Source of the DNA: Kineosporiaceae bacterium
GTDB lineage: Bacteria > Actinomycetota > Actinomycetes > Actinomycetales > Kineosporiaceae
NCBI GenBank assembly: GCA_016794595.1
Contig: JAEUJN010000067.1
Span: 1 to 52,768, forward strand
Length of the DNA stretch: 52,768 bases
Direction: 5' to 3'
This document shows, one piece after another, positions 16,766 through 25,283 of this stretch (position 1 is the first letter of the stretch; each line of letters starts with the position of its first letter). Made by a program: the position numbers and the translations under genes. Under the pieces are notes generated by a model. It saw only the letters and a program-made list of their open reading frames with translations, was not told the origin of the DNA and ran no database searches.

Positions 16766-17266
16766 TCAGCCGGTGGCGATCGGGGCCAGCACCGCATCCG
16801 TCAGCCGGACCAGGTCGGCCGGCGCGAGCTCGACGTCCAGCCCTCGCCGGCCGGCGCTGACCAGGATCGCCGGGTGGCGCGCGGCCGAGGAGTCCAGCAC
16901 CGTCGGTAGCCGCTTGCGCTGGCCCAGCGGGCTGATCCCGCCGACCACGTACCCGGTGGTGCGCTCGGCGAGAGCGGGATCGGCCATCACGGCCCGCTTG
17001 CCACCGGCCGCCGCGGCCAGGGCCTTGAGGTCCAGCTGCGAGGCCACCGGAACGATCGCCACCGTCGGGCGGCCGTCGACCTCGGCGAGCAAGGTCTTGA
17101 AGACCCGCTCGGGCTCGACGTCCAGTGCTCGGGCGGCCTCGAGGCCGTAGGCCAACCCGCGGGAGTGCGCGGTGGCGTCGTGATCGTAGGCCCGCACCGT
17201 GTGCCCCACCGCGGCCCGGGCCAGGACGGCGAGCGCCGGCGTGGCGGCGCCCGTGCGCCGGGCCAT
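16766..17266 (-). CDS. ybaK: Cys-tRNA(Pro)/Cys-tRNA(Cys) deacylase (YbaK/EbsC family)
   Basis: 166 aa, full length. The signature GYVVGGISPLGQRKRLPTVL and the FKTLLAEVDG segment identify the YbaK/EbsC branch of the INS editing superfamily, with K57 in FKTLL as the likely key Lys. It hydrolyses mischarged Cys-tRNA(Pro) in trans. The ATG overlaps the stop of the LON-domain gene (ATGA), so the two are coupled, though no functional link is known. A second, unrelated tRNA-editing gene, AlaX-like, is at 46.7-47.4 kb. Confidence 0.93.
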   Translation of the reverse strand: MARRTGAATPALAVLARAAVGHTVRAYDHDATAHSRGLAYGLEAARALDVEPERVFKTLLAEVDGRPTVAIVPVASQLDLKALAAAAGGKRAVMADPALAERTTGYVVGGISPLGQRKRLPTVLDSSAARHPAILVSAGRRGLDVELAPADLVRLTDAVLAPIATG

Positions 17267-17919
17267 CAGTTGGCCCCGGGCCGTTCGCGAGCGAGCTCCA
17301 CCGCGGGCAACGCCCGGAAGGCCCCCACCAGCGCGCGCTCGCGGCGCAGCAACTCCGATTCCGCCCGCAGGCGGTCCGCCGTCGTCGGCTGTTCCAGCAA
17401 CTGCTGACGCTCGGGCAGGTCGAGGACCATGGCGGCTGCGATCAGGTAGGACACCACCCGGGCATCCTCGGGCAACTCGGTCACGTCGACCTGGAGCCGC
17501 CGCCGGTAGTCCGCGAACTGCGCGGCGACGTCCTGGCGCAGTGGCTCGACGTCTGCGCCGTCCGGGTCGGGCAGGAACTCGACCAGACCGGTCAAGTAGG
17601 GGGTCCCGGCGTCCTGGTCCAGCTCCAGCAACCGGAACCGGCTCTCACCCACCGACATGATGTCGAAGCGCCCGTCGGAGTAGGGCGTCACCTCACGCAG
17701 CTCGGCCGAGCACCCGACCTCGTACAGCTCCGGGATCGTCTGGCCGGCCTCGGCGCCCGACCGGATGGCGATCACCCCGAATTGGCGGATCGCCCCCTCG
17801 GGCAACGCCAGCAGGGCGTTGACCAGCACCCGGTAACGCTCCTCGAAGACGTGCAACGGCAACACCAGACCCGGCACCAGGACCGAGCCGAGCGGGAAGA
17901 GGGGAAGGCGCACCGGCAC
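17266..17919 (-). CDS. LON-substrate-binding-domain protein
   Basis: 217 aa. The N-terminal LON/PUA-like domain starts at once (LPLFPLGSVLVPGLVLPLHVFEERY, split in the family as FPLG and PLHIFE motifs). The protease and AAA domains of Lon are absent, so it is the stand-alone form common in actinobacteria, function unknown. A GTG start at 17919 is fixed by a TAGCCT -10 element exactly 6 nt upstream (17926-17931). It is divergent from hisD with about 80 bp between starts, and is followed by ybaK. Confidence 0.88.
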   Translation of the reverse strand: MPVRLPLFPLGSVLVPGLVLPLHVFEERYRVLVNALLALPEGAIRQFGVIAIRSGAEAGQTIPELYEVGCSAELREVTPYSDGRFDIMSVGESRFRLLELDQDAGTPYLTGLVEFLPDPDGADVEPLRQDVAAQFADYRRRLQVDVTELPEDARVVSYLIAAAMVLDLPERQQLLEQPTTADRLRAESELLRRERALVGAFRALPAVELARERPGAN

Positions 17920-17925
17920 CTGGAC

Positions 17926-17931
17926 AGGCTA
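17926..17931 (-). promoter_or_regulatory. Leaderless -10 element of the LON-domain gene
   Basis: TAGCCT on the minus strand, 6 nt before GTG, without a ribosome-binding site. Confidence 0.6.
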
Positions 17932-17986
17932 TGCGCCCCAGGCCTGCGCCATCACCCTCCGTCCCCGGTGACGGTGTCGTGCCTCG

Positions 17987-17992
17987 TAGACT
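17987..17992 (+). promoter_or_regulatory. Leaderless -10 element of hisD
   Basis: TAGACT ends 6 nt before GTG at 17999. No ribosome-binding site is present. This places the his operon promoter directly on the hisD start and selects GTG 17999 over the TTG two codons earlier. Confidence 0.65.
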
Positions 17993-17998
17993 TTGCAG

Positions 17999-19327
17999 GT
18001 GATCCGTCGACTCGATCTTCGTGGCCGGTCCCTGCACAGTCGGGAGTTGCGTGGCGTGGTGCCGCGCGCCTCCTTCGATGTCGGGCATGCGGTGGAGGTC
18101 GTCCGCCCGATCTGTGAGGACGTCCGCGATCGGGGCGAGGTCGCCGTCCTCGATCACACGGAACGGTTCGACGGGGTTCGCCCGGCGAGTGTGCGGGTTC
18201 CGGGCGAGGCGGTACAGCGCGCCCTGGCCGCCCTGGACGAGGCCGTCGTCGCCGGGCTGCGCGAGGCCATCAGCCGCGCGCGGGCGGTGCACCGGGCGCA
18301 GGTCCCCCCGGGACACCGCACCCAGGTGACCCCCGGTGGTTCGGTGACCCAGCGCTGGGTGCCGGTGGGCCGGGTGGGCCTGTACGTGCCCGGCGGGATC
18401 GCGGTCTACCCGAGCAGCGTGGTGATGAACGTGGTCCCCGCCCAGGAGGCGGGGGTGGGGCAGGTGGCGGTGACCAGCCCCGCCCAGCGGGACAACCCCC
18501 CGGGCTTCGAGGGGCTGCCGCACCCGACGATCCTCGCCGCCTGCGCCCTGCTGGGGGTCGACGAGGTCTACTGCGCCGGGGGATCGCAGGCGGTGGCGAT
18601 GTTCGCCCACGGGGTGCGGGACGCCGCCGGGGCCTGGGTGTGCGAGCCGGTGGACGTGATCACCGGTCCGGGCAACATCTATGTGGTCGCCGCCAAGCGC
18701 CTGCTGCGCGGACTGGTCGGGATCGACGCCGAGGCAGGCCCGACCGAGATCCTGGTGCTGGCCGACGACAGCGCCGACCCGGCGCACGTGGCCTCCGACC
18801 TGATCAGCCAGGCCGAACACGACACCCTGGCGGCCTCGGTGCTGGTCACCGACTCCGCCGCGCTGGCCGAGGCGGTCGAGGCGGAGCTGACCCGCCAGGT
18901 GGCGACGACCAAGCACGTCGAGCGGGTGAGCACCGCACTGGCCGGCGAGCAGTCGGCGATCGTCCTGGTGGACGACCTCGACTCGGCGGTGGCGGTGGCC
19001 GACGCCTACGCCGCCGAGCACCTCGAGATCCACACCCGGGAGGCCTCCGAGGTGGCCGCCCGGGTGCGCAACGCCGGGGCGATCTTCGTCGGGACGCACG
19101 CGCCGGTGAGCCTGGGCGACTACTGCGCCGGGTCCAATCACGTCCTGCCGACGGCCGGCTCGGCGGTGCACACCAGCGGGCTGACCGTGTACGCGTTCCT
19201 GCGCGCCGTGCAGGTGATCGAGTACGACGCCGACGCCCTGGCGGAGGTTGCACCGCACGTGCTGGCCCTGTCCGCCGCCGAGGATCTGCCCGCCCACGGG
19301 GACGCCGTCCGGGTGAGGTTGTCGTGA
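17999..19327 (+). CDS. hisD: Histidinol dehydrogenase
   Basis: 442 aa. It carries out the last two steps of histidine synthesis: histidinol to histidinal to histidine, using NAD and zinc. Family landmarks are present: [20 protein letters not shown] with zinc-binding Gln and His, [10 protein letters not shown] with the catalytic Glu-His pair, [14 protein letters not shown] with the zinc-binding Asp nearby, and a final His in LPAHGD. First gene of the operon; it overlaps hisC by 4 nt (GTGA). Confidence 0.96.
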   Translation: MIRRLDLRGRSLHSRELRGVVPRASFDVGHAVEVVRPICEDVRDRGEVAVLDHTERFDGVRPASVRVPGEAVQRALAALDEAVVAGLREAISRARAVHRAQVPPGHRTQVTPGGSVTQRWVPVGRVGLYVPGGIAVYPSSVVMNVVPAQEAGVGQVAVTSPAQRDNPPGFEGLPHPTILAACALLGVDEVYCAGGSQAVAMFAHGVRDAAGAWVCEPVDVITGPGNIYVVAAKRLLRGLVGIDAEAGPTEILVLADDSADPAHVASDLISQAEHDTLAASVLVTDSAALAEAVEAELTRQVATTKHVERVSTALAGEQSAIVLVDDLDSAVAVADAYAAEHLEIHTREASEVAARVRNAGAIFVGTHAPVSLGDYCAGSNHVLPTAGSAVHTSGLTVYAFLRAVQVIEYDADALAEVAPHVLALSAAEDLPAHGDAVRVRLS

Positions 19328-20526
19328 CCCTGCCCCTGCGCGAGGACCTGCGCGGCAAGACCGCCTACGGTGCCCCGCAACTCGAGGTCGCCGTCCGGCT
19401 GAACACCAACGAGAACAGCTACCCGGTGCCGCCCGGCGTGGTCGCCTCGATCGTGGCCGCGGTGAGCGAGCAGGCCCCCGCCCTCAACCGTTACCCGGAC
19501 CGTGAGTTCACCGCCCTGCGCGAGGCGCTCGCGGGGTACCTGGCCCCGGCCGCCGGCCGCCGGATCGAGGCGAGCGAGATCTGGGCCGGCAACGGCAGCA
19601 ACGAGGTGCTGCAGCACATCTTCCAGGCGTTCGGTGGGCCAGGGCGGCCAGCGCTCGGCTTCACCCCGGCCTACTCGATGCACCCGATCATCGCCTCGGT
19701 GACCGCCACCCCGTGGATCGACGGTGTCCGCGGGGTCGAGACCACCTCGGGTGAGCGGAGTTTCGACCTGGACGCCGCCCAGGCGGTCGACCAGGTGCGA
19801 GCTCACGACCCGGCCCTGGTCTTCCTGGTCTCGCCGAACAACCCGACCGGTACCGCGCTCGATCTCGAGGTGGTCAGGGCGGTGCTGGAGGAAGCGCGCA
19901 CGCGCTCGTGCATGGTGGTGGTGGACGAGGCGTACGCCGAGTTCGCCCGCCGGGGGACGCCGAGCGCCCTGACGCTGCTGACCGACGCGGCCGGGGCCGA
20001 CCGGCTGATCGTCAGCCGGACCATGAGCAAGGCCTTCGCGCTGGCCGGTGCCCGCGTGGGGTACCTGGCCGCCCGGCCCGAAGTGGGCGAGGCGCTGCGG
20101 TTGGTCCGCCTGCCCTATCACCTGTCTGCCCTGACGCAGGCGGCCGCCGTGGCTGCCCTGGGTCATGCCGAGGAACTGCTGTCCACGGTGGAGGCGATCA
20201 AGGCCCAACGGGACCGGATCGTGCAGGTGCTGCCCACGCTCGGGCTGAGCCCCGTGCCGAGCGATGCCAACTTCGTCCTGTTCGGCGGCTTGCCCGACGA
20301 GAAGGTCGCCTGGCAGGGCCTGCTCGCGCGCGGCGTGCTGATCCGGGACGTCGGCATCCGCCACCATCTGCGAGTGACCGCTGGCACCGCGAGCGAGACC
20401 GCGGCCTTCCTGGACGCGATGGCCGAGGTTGTCGGCATGGCCGGGATGGCCGAGGTAGCGGGGCAGCCGCAGCCGAGTACCGATGCCGGCCCGTCGATGC
20501 GGGCCGCTGCGAGGAGTGGGACATGA
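19324..20526 (+). CDS. hisC: Histidinol-phosphate aminotransferase
   Basis: 400 aa from the GTG overlapping the hisD stop, with GAGG 6 nt upstream. Fold-I PLP enzyme: [14 protein letters not shown] near the N-terminus, [10 protein letters not shown], and Schiff-base Lys K236 in [12 protein letters not shown]. It converts imidazole-acetol phosphate to histidinol phosphate. The last 30 or so residues are a low-complexity tail rich in Ala, Met and Gly that most HisC proteins lack. It overlaps hisB by 4 nt (ATGA). Confidence 0.95.
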   Translation: MTLPLREDLRGKTAYGAPQLEVAVRLNTNENSYPVPPGVVASIVAAVSEQAPALNRYPDREFTALREALAGYLAPAAGRRIEASEIWAGNGSNEVLQHIFQAFGGPGRPALGFTPAYSMHPIIASVTATPWIDGVRGVETTSGERSFDLDAAQAVDQVRAHDPALVFLVSPNNPTGTALDLEVVRAVLEEARTRSCMVVVDEAYAEFARRGTPSALTLLTDAAGADRLIVSRTMSKAFALAGARVGYLAARPEVGEALRLVRLPYHLSALTQAAAVAALGHAEELLSTVEAIKAQRDRIVQVLPTLGLSPVPSDANFVLFGGLPDEKVAWQGLLARGVLIRDVGIRHHLRVTAGTASETAAFLDAMAEVVGMAGMAEVAGQPQPSTDAGPSMRAAARSGT

Positions 20527-21125
20527 GCACGCGCACCGCCCGGGTCGAGCGGATGACGAGCGAGTCGAAGGTGACCGTGGAGGTCGACCTGGACGGCGCC
20601 GGCCGGACCCAGGTCAGCACCGGCGTTCCGTTCTACGACCACATGCTCACCGCTCTGGGCAAGCACTCGCTGATCGATCTGACCATCGCGGCGACCGGGG
20701 ACGTCGAGGTGGATGCCCACCACACCGTGGAGGACGTGGCGATCGTGCTCGGCCAGGCGCTACGGCAGGCGCTGGGCGACAAGGTGGGCATCCGCCGGTT
20801 CGCCGACGCCGTGGTGCCGCTGGACGAGGCTCTCGTCCAGGCCGTGGTGGACGTCTCCGGGCGGCCGTACTGCGTGCACACCGGCGAACCCGAGGGGCAG
20901 CAGTACGTGCTCATCGGGGGCTCCTACGTGGGGTCGCTGACCCGGCACGTGTTCGAGACGCTCGCCCTGACCGCCGGGATCGCCCTGCACGTGCGGGTCC
21001 TGGCCGGGCGTGATCCGCACCACGTGGTCGAGGCCCAGTTCAAGGCGGTCGCCCGGGCGCTGCGGTTCGCCGTCGAGCCCGATCCGCGCGTCACCGGGGT
21101 GCCGAGTACCAAGGGTGCGTTGTGA
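20523..21125 (+). CDS. hisB: Imidazoleglycerol-phosphate dehydratase
   Basis: 200 aa, the monofunctional dehydratase without a phosphatase domain, as in actinobacteria. The two metal-binding repeats are clear: DAHHTVED and [24 protein letters not shown] and [13 protein letters not shown] are also conserved. It dehydrates imidazoleglycerol phosphate to imidazole-acetol phosphate. Overlaps neighbours on both sides by 4 nt. Confidence 0.96.
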   Translation: MSTRTARVERMTSESKVTVEVDLDGAGRTQVSTGVPFYDHMLTALGKHSLIDLTIAATGDVEVDAHHTVEDVAIVLGQALRQALGDKVGIRRFADAVVPLDEALVQAVVDVSGRPYCVHTGEPEGQQYVLIGGSYVGSLTRHVFETLALTAGIALHVRVLAGRDPHHVVEAQFKAVARALRFAVEPDPRVTGVPSTKGAL

Positions 21126-21778
21126 CCGGCCGGCGGGTCGTCGTCCTGGATCACGGTTCGGGCAACGTGCGCTCGGCGGTTCGGGCGCTGGAACGCGTCG
21201 GCGCCCGGGTGGAGCTGACCGCCGATCGGGCCACGGCCGAGAACTGCGACGGTCTGGTGGTGCCCGGGGTCGGGGCGTTCTCGGCGGTGGCCTCCGGGCT
21301 ACGGGCGGTGCGAGGCGATCAGATCATCGATCGCCGGCTCGCGGGTGGGCGTCCGGTGCTGGGCATCTGCGTCGGGCTCCAGGTGATGTTCGAGCGGTCC
21401 ACCGAGCCCTCGACCGAGCACGGGGACGTCCCGGGGTTGGGGGAGTGGCCGGGAATCGTGGAACGCCTTCCCGCCCAAGTGGTTCCGCACATGGGCTGGA
21501 ACAGCGTCAGCCCTGCGGACGGCACCGTGCTGTTCGCCGGGGTCGAGCAGGAGCGCTTCTACTTCGTGCACTCCTACGGTGTCCAGCGGTGGGAGTTCGT
21601 GGTCCGCGACGGTGGGATGGCTCACTTCACCCCGCCCGCGGTCACCTGGGCCGAGCACGGCGTGCCCTTCGTGGCGGCGGTCGAGAACGGTCCGCTCTCG
21701 GCGACCCAGTTCCACCCCGAGAAGTCCGGGGACGCCGGGGCGCAGCTGCTGCGCAACTGGGTGACCACCCTGGCCTGA
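21122..21778 (+). CDS. hisH: Imidazole glycerol phosphate synthase, glutaminase subunit
   Basis: 218 aa, class-I glutamine amidotransferase. Catalytic triad: C83 in [12 protein letters not shown]198 and E200 in [17 protein letters not shown] is the family's HisH marker. It supplies ammonia to HisF, whose gene is not in this window. GTG start overlaps the hisB stop. A strong hairpin follows the gene. Confidence 0.95.
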   Translation: MTGRRVVVLDHGSGNVRSAVRALERVGARVELTADRATAENCDGLVVPGVGAFSAVASGLRAVRGDQIIDRRLAGGRPVLGICVGLQVMFERSTEPSTEHGDVPGLGEWPGIVERLPAQVVPHMGWNSVSPADGTVLFAGVEQERFYFVHSYGVQRWEFVVRDGGMAHFTPPAVTWAEHGVPFVAAVENGPLSATQFHPEKSGDAGAQLLRNWVTTLA

Positions 21779-21844
21779 GCCGAGCCATCGAGGCCACCGA
21801 GACCGGCCCGCTCCGGGCCCGTTCGAGGGCCGGCCACGGGACAC

Positions 21845-21886
21845 GGTGGAGGGTTTGCCACCGTCTGGGTGGGCAAACCCTCCACC
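21845..21886 (+). terminator. 15-bp perfect inverted repeat after hisH
   Basis: GGTGGAGGGTTTGCC (21845-21859) pairs perfectly with GGCAAACCCTCCACC (21872-21886) across a 12-nt loop. It starts 66 nt after the hisH stop. There is no T-run, as is usual for actinobacterial terminators. The next gene has its own promoter just downstream, which fits termination of the hisDCBH transcript here. Confidence 0.65.
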
Positions 21887-21914
21887 TTGGGGGTTGAGCC
21901 CTCGTGGACTCGGC

Positions 21915-21920
21915 TAGCGT
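21915..21920 (+). promoter_or_regulatory. Leaderless -10 element of the small membrane protein / priA unit
   Basis: TAGCGT ends 7 nt before GTG at 21928, without a ribosome-binding site. Confidence 0.55.
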
Positions 21921-21927
21921 TTCGCCC

Positions 21928-22326
21928 GTGGCGACCCGTCGACGGACCAGCACCACCCGCCGCAGCACCACCCGGCGTGCGACCACCGGCCGCTCGGGCA
22001 CCCGCAGGACGACCAGGCGTCGCACCATCAGCACGCGTCGGCGGCGTCCGACGCTGGCGACCACCCTGGGCAGTGCGCTCGCCCTGGGGCTGCTCGCGGG
22101 GTGGCTCCGGCTGGGTTGGCTGGGCCGCGGTCTGCTGGTCACCGCGCTGCTGGCGGTGCTGGTCGGCTATTTCCTGTGGAGCCGGCGCGGGCAGATCCAC
22201 GACGAGATGACCTCCGGAGAGCCCGAGGGTGAGCCCACCTCCACCGACCGCACCTCCACCGGGTCGGGCGCCGACGAACCGGTCACCCCTGCGCCCGGGA
22301 CACCCCACGAGGAGACCCCCCAGTGA
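21928..22326 (+). CDS. Small membrane protein with Arg/Thr-rich N-terminus
   Basis: 132 aa from GTG 21928, chosen from the leaderless -10 element. The first 45 residues are almost only Arg, Thr and Ser (about 40 percent Arg). Two hydrophobic helices follow (about residues 50-67 and 70-88), then an acidic and Pro/Thr-rich tail. The stop overlaps the priA start (GTGA), strong evidence that it is a real gene and coupled to priA. The basic region could contact membranes, RNA or DNA; I do not recognise it. Confidence 0.7.
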   Translation: MATRRRTSTTRRSTTRRATTGRSGTRRTTRRRTISTRRRRPTLATTLGSALALGLLAGWLRLGWLGRGLLVTALLAVLVGYFLWSRRGQIHDEMTSGEPEGEPTSTDRTSTGSGADEPVTPAPGTPHEETPQ

Positions 22327-23054
22327 CCGCCCGACTCGAACTGCTGCCCGCCGTGGACGTCGCCGCAGGTCAGGCGGTGAGGTTGGTGCAAGGCGAGGCC
22401 GGCACCGAGACCTCCTACGGCGACCCGCTGACCGCTGCGTTGGCCTGGCAGGAGGCCGGCGCGGAGTGGATCCACCTCGTCGATCTGGACGCCGCGTTCG
22501 GGCGGGGCTCGAACAGGGACCTGGTCGCGGCCGTGGTCAAGGCGCTGGACATTCGGGTCGAGGTGAGCGGCGGCATCCGGGATGATGCCTCGCTGGAGGC
22601 CGTGCTCGCGGCCGGGTGTGCCCGGGTCAACCTGGGCACGGCAGCGCTCGAGAACCCGGACTGGACCCGCAGGGCCATCGCCGATCACGGCGATCGGATC
22701 GCGGTCGGTCTCGACGTGCGCGGGACCACCCTGGCCGGGCGGGGGTGGACCAGCGAGGGCGGTGACCTGTGGGAGACCCTGGCCCGGTTGGACGCCGACG
22801 GCTGCCCCCGGTACGTGGTCACCGACGTCACCAAGGACGGCACGTTGCGCGGGCCGAACGTCGGGTTGCTCCGCGAGGTGTGCGCGCGCACCGACCGTCC
22901 GGTGGTGGCCAGCGGGGGCATCTCCTGCCTGGACGACCTGGTCGCCCTGCGCGCCCTGGTCGAGGAGGGCGTGGAGGGTGCCATCGTCGGCAAGGCCCTG
23001 TACGCCGGGGCCTTCACCCTCGAACAGGCGCTGGACGTGGCCGGTCGCCGGTGA
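22323..23054 (+). CDS. priA: Bifunctional HisA/TrpF isomerase (PriA)
   Basis: 243 aa (beta/alpha)8 barrel. In actinobacteria without a separate trpF, this enzyme isomerises both ProFAR in histidine synthesis and PRA in tryptophan synthesis. Catalytic Asp residues are D12 in LPAVDV and D168 in [10 protein letters not shown]. Phosphate-binding GG motifs are at [10 protein letters not shown] and [11 protein letters not shown]. Bifunctionality is inferred from lineage. GTG start overlaps the upstream membrane-protein gene, and its stop overlaps the SseB gene. Confidence 0.93.
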   Translation: MTARLELLPAVDVAAGQAVRLVQGEAGTETSYGDPLTAALAWQEAGAEWIHLVDLDAAFGRGSNRDLVAAVVKALDIRVEVSGGIRDDASLEAVLAAGCARVNLGTAALENPDWTRRAIADHGDRIAVGLDVRGTTLAGRGWTSEGGDLWETLARLDADGCPRYVVTDVTKDGTLRGPNVGLLREVCARTDRPVVASGGISCLDDLVALRALVEEGVEGAIVGKALYAGAFTLEQALDVAGRR

Positions 23055-23854
23055 GCCCCACGCAGCCGCCAGGTCACTCCCGGCACATCGGCCCCCGGCC
23101 GGGTGCGCCCGGTGAGGGCCCGACCGACTCCCATGGCCTGCCCTGGTCGGGTCGAACCCTGAATCCCCAGCCGTTCGCCGGTGACCCGGGGGACGGTGAC
23201 CCCCAGGTGCTCGCTGCCCTGGCCGCGCACGCCACCGGGACGGCAACTGAGCGTGAGGTGCTGGCCGCCCTGGCACCGGCGCGGCTCCTGGTGCCGATCG
23301 TGGCCGTCGTCGGTGAGGGTCACCCGATGCCCGATCACGTTCGGGGAGATGCCGGGGCCGAGATGTCCATCCCGCTCCTGGCAGGCCCGGCCGGGACGCG
23401 CGCCCTGCCGGCCTTCACCAGTGTCCTGGCCCTGGCAGCGTGGGACGCCGAGGCCCGGCCGAGCCCGGTCGAGGCCTCCCGTGCCGCGCTGTCAGCGGTC
23501 GACGAGGACTGCACGGTGATGGTCATCGACCCCGGGTCGGTGCACGCCTTCGTCGTGCGCCGTCCGCCGTTGTGGGCCTTGGCCCAGGGCCGGACCTGGA
23601 CGCCGCCGGCCGAGGACGGCGAGCTGGCCGAGGCCGTTCGGGGGGCCCTGGGCCTGCTGCCCGCGGTGAGGGCGGTGCGGCTCGAACCGGGACGCCGCCG
23701 CGAGCTCGATCTGGTGCTCACCCTGGAGCCCGGGTTGGACGCGGCCGGTCTGAAGGAGGTGCTGTCGGCGGTCTCGCACCGGCTGGCCGGCGTGACCCTG
23801 CTCGCGGAACGAGCCGAGTCCGTCGAGCTGCGCCCGGTGGCCGCGATCCGTTGA
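23051..23854 (+). CDS. SseB-family protein
   Basis: 267 aa. GTG start overlapping the priA stop (GTGA). A Pro/Gly-rich N-terminus of about 40 residues precedes an SseB N-terminal-like domain ([42 protein letters not shown]). A C-terminal SseB-like half follows. The function of SseB proteins is unsettled; the conserved place after priA in actinobacteria suggests only co-expression. Confidence 0.85.
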   Translation: MSPTQPPGHSRHIGPRPGAPGEGPTDSHGLPWSGRTLNPQPFAGDPGDGDPQVLAALAAHATGTATEREVLAALAPARLLVPIVAVVGEGHPMPDHVRGDAGAEMSIPLLAGPAGTRALPAFTSVLALAAWDAEARPSPVEASRAALSAVDEDCTVMVIDPGSVHAFVVRRPPLWALAQGRTWTPPAEDGELAEAVRGALGLLPAVRAVRLEPGRRRELDLVLTLEPGLDAAGLKEVLSAVSHRLAGVTLLAERAESVELRPVAAIR

Positions 23855-23880
23855 CAGCGGTGATCTCGTCCTCCTAGCGT
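23851..23880 (+). promoter_or_regulatory. Near-consensus sigma-70-type promoter of the secreted protein
   Basis: TTGACA (23851-23856), 18-bp spacer, TAGCGT (23875-23880). The -35 box contains the SseB stop codon. This is the closest match to a housekeeping promoter outside the rRNA leader. Confidence 0.75.
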
Positions 23881-23918
23881 CACGATCGGTGTCCATGAGC
23901 GAACTCGGGGGAGTTGCG

Positions 23919-24623
23919 ATGCGCGGTCGTCGTCGAACGTCGGTCCTGGCTGCACTGGTGCTGGCCATCGGGGCGCTGCCTGTGCTCGGCCCACCCGCTC
24001 AGGCGGCGACCTGTGTCGAGAGCCAGCGGTTCCGGTTGACCGGGACGATCACGCACGTTGCCGAATCCTGGCAGTACAGCTCCGGGGGGAAGCCGCGGCT
24101 GATCAGCACCTCACGGCACGACTTCGCGGCAGGGTCCAACACCCTCGAGGTCACCACGTGCAAGGTCGCCGGGAAGTGGAAGCTGATGTCCCCGGTGGGC
24201 GTCACCACGACGTACTCAGGGTTGGCTGCCAACGGATCGACGCTGGTCGTGACCAACGCGAAACGAGGATTCGGCACCCCGATCAGTCGGGTCAGCGCGA
24301 GCGTAGTGGTCACCTCACCGGTCGAGTGCAAGAACGTCGCCGGGTTCACCGGGGTCGCCAAGGAGATCTTCGGCTTGCCGCTACCGCTGCCATGGTGGGG
24401 GAGTGTTGGTGCCTGGGTGGCCACCAAACTCATTCCCGACCGAAGCAAGACGCACTGCCACGTCTACACCGCGCCGTCGATCCCCTTGAAGATCAGCAGT
24501 ACCGGCAGGGTCGTCCTGCCGAACGGCACCGTGCGCTCCTCGCAGTACCTCGGCTCACAGAACCTGGTCGACCTGCAGATCCTGTCCAAGCGCGAGATGG
24601 CCATCGTCATCCGCAAGCTCTGA
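23919..24623 (+). CDS. Secreted protein of unknown function
   Basis: 234 aa from ATG 23919, which has GGGGGAG 5 nt upstream; a GTG at 23889 lies at the predicted transcription start and is an alternative. A Sec signal peptide (RGRRRTSVLAALVLAIG core, cleavage near AQA|ATC at about residue 28). The mature part is about 200 residues with four Cys that could form two disulfides. No domain recognised. Ends 19 bp from the convergent SGNH hydrolase gene. Confidence 0.75.
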   Translation: MRGRRRTSVLAALVLAIGALPVLGPPAQAATCVESQRFRLTGTITHVAESWQYSSGGKPRLISTSRHDFAAGSNTLEVTTCKVAGKWKLMSPVGVTTTYSGLAANGSTLVVTNAKRGFGTPISRVSASVVVTSPVECKNVAGFTGVAKEIFGLPLPLPWWGSVGAWVATKLIPDRSKTHCHVYTAPSIPLKISSTGRVVLPNGTVRSSQYLGSQNLVDLQILSKREMAIVIRKL

Positions 24624-24642
24624 GGGTGTCCACCCGTCGGCG

Positions 24643-25263
24643 TCAGGCCAGCAAACGGGTGAGGACCCGGGCGTAGAGCCCCTGGCCCTGATGGCTGGGG
24701 TGGAACCCGTCCGGGCACACCAGGCTCCATCGGCCGGGGCTCTCGCAGGCCCGGACGAACTCGGCGTCCGCGCCGGGATCGACAACCCGGACGCCGGGGC
24801 GACCGGCGCAGATCTCCCGCAGCAGCCCTGAGATCCGCTGGTACCCAGCGGGCTGGCGAGCCTCGAGCAGGGTCGGCAGGAGCACCGTCACGGTCGCGGT
24901 CGGCCAGCCGGCACGGACGGCGTCCAGGTAGGAGCGGGCGGCCAGGGCCACGGCGAGCTCGGACTCCTCGGAGTCGTTGCGGCCGGCGTCCACGATCACC
25001 TCCCGCGCGTGCGGGTGCCGGCGGCGCAGCCCGGGCAGGCGGGCGAGCAGCGGCTCGAAATCGGGTGAGGCGAGGTGGCCGGGGTTGACGAACCCGGTGC
25101 CGCACTGGGCGTCGAGCACGCACTGCCAGCCCAGTGCCGCACTGACCAGGAACGGATAGGTGAACGGGTGCCCCCTCGACCCCTCGCCGGCGGTGAAGCT
25201 GTCGCCGGCCCAGAGGGCCAGGGGCGCTCCGTCGGGGGCGGCCGGCTCGGGGGTGTCGGTCAT
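24643..25263 (-). CDS. SGNH/GDSL-type esterase
   Basis: 206 aa. Block I is GDSFTAGEG (catalytic Ser near residue 21), block III is DAGRNDSEES (oxyanion Asn) and block V is DGFHPSHQGQG (catalytic Asp and His). No signal peptide, so probably cytoplasmic. Substrate unknown: acyl or acetyl esters are usual. The ATG at 25263 has AGGAGG only 1 nt upstream, which is too close to be ideal; an upstream GTG at 25302 is possible. Divergent from tex. Confidence 0.85.
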   Translation of the reverse strand: MTDTPEPAAPDGAPLALWAGDSFTAGEGSRGHPFTYPFLVSAALGWQCVLDAQCGTGFVNPGHLASPDFEPLLARLPGLRRRHPHAREVIVDAGRNDSEESELAVALAARSYLDAVRAGWPTATVTVLLPTLLEARQPAGYQRISGLLREICAGRPGVRVVDPGADAEFVRACESPGRWSLVCPDGFHPSHQGQGLYARVLTRLLA

Positions 25264-25269
25264 GCCTCC

Positions 25270-25275
25270 TAGGAT
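25270..25275 (+). promoter_or_regulatory. Candidate -10 element of tex
   Basis: TAGGAT ends 8 nt before the GTG at 25284. It lies in a short divergent region within the palindrome CCTAGG. Confidence 0.45.
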
Positions 25276-25283
25276 CGGGCTTC

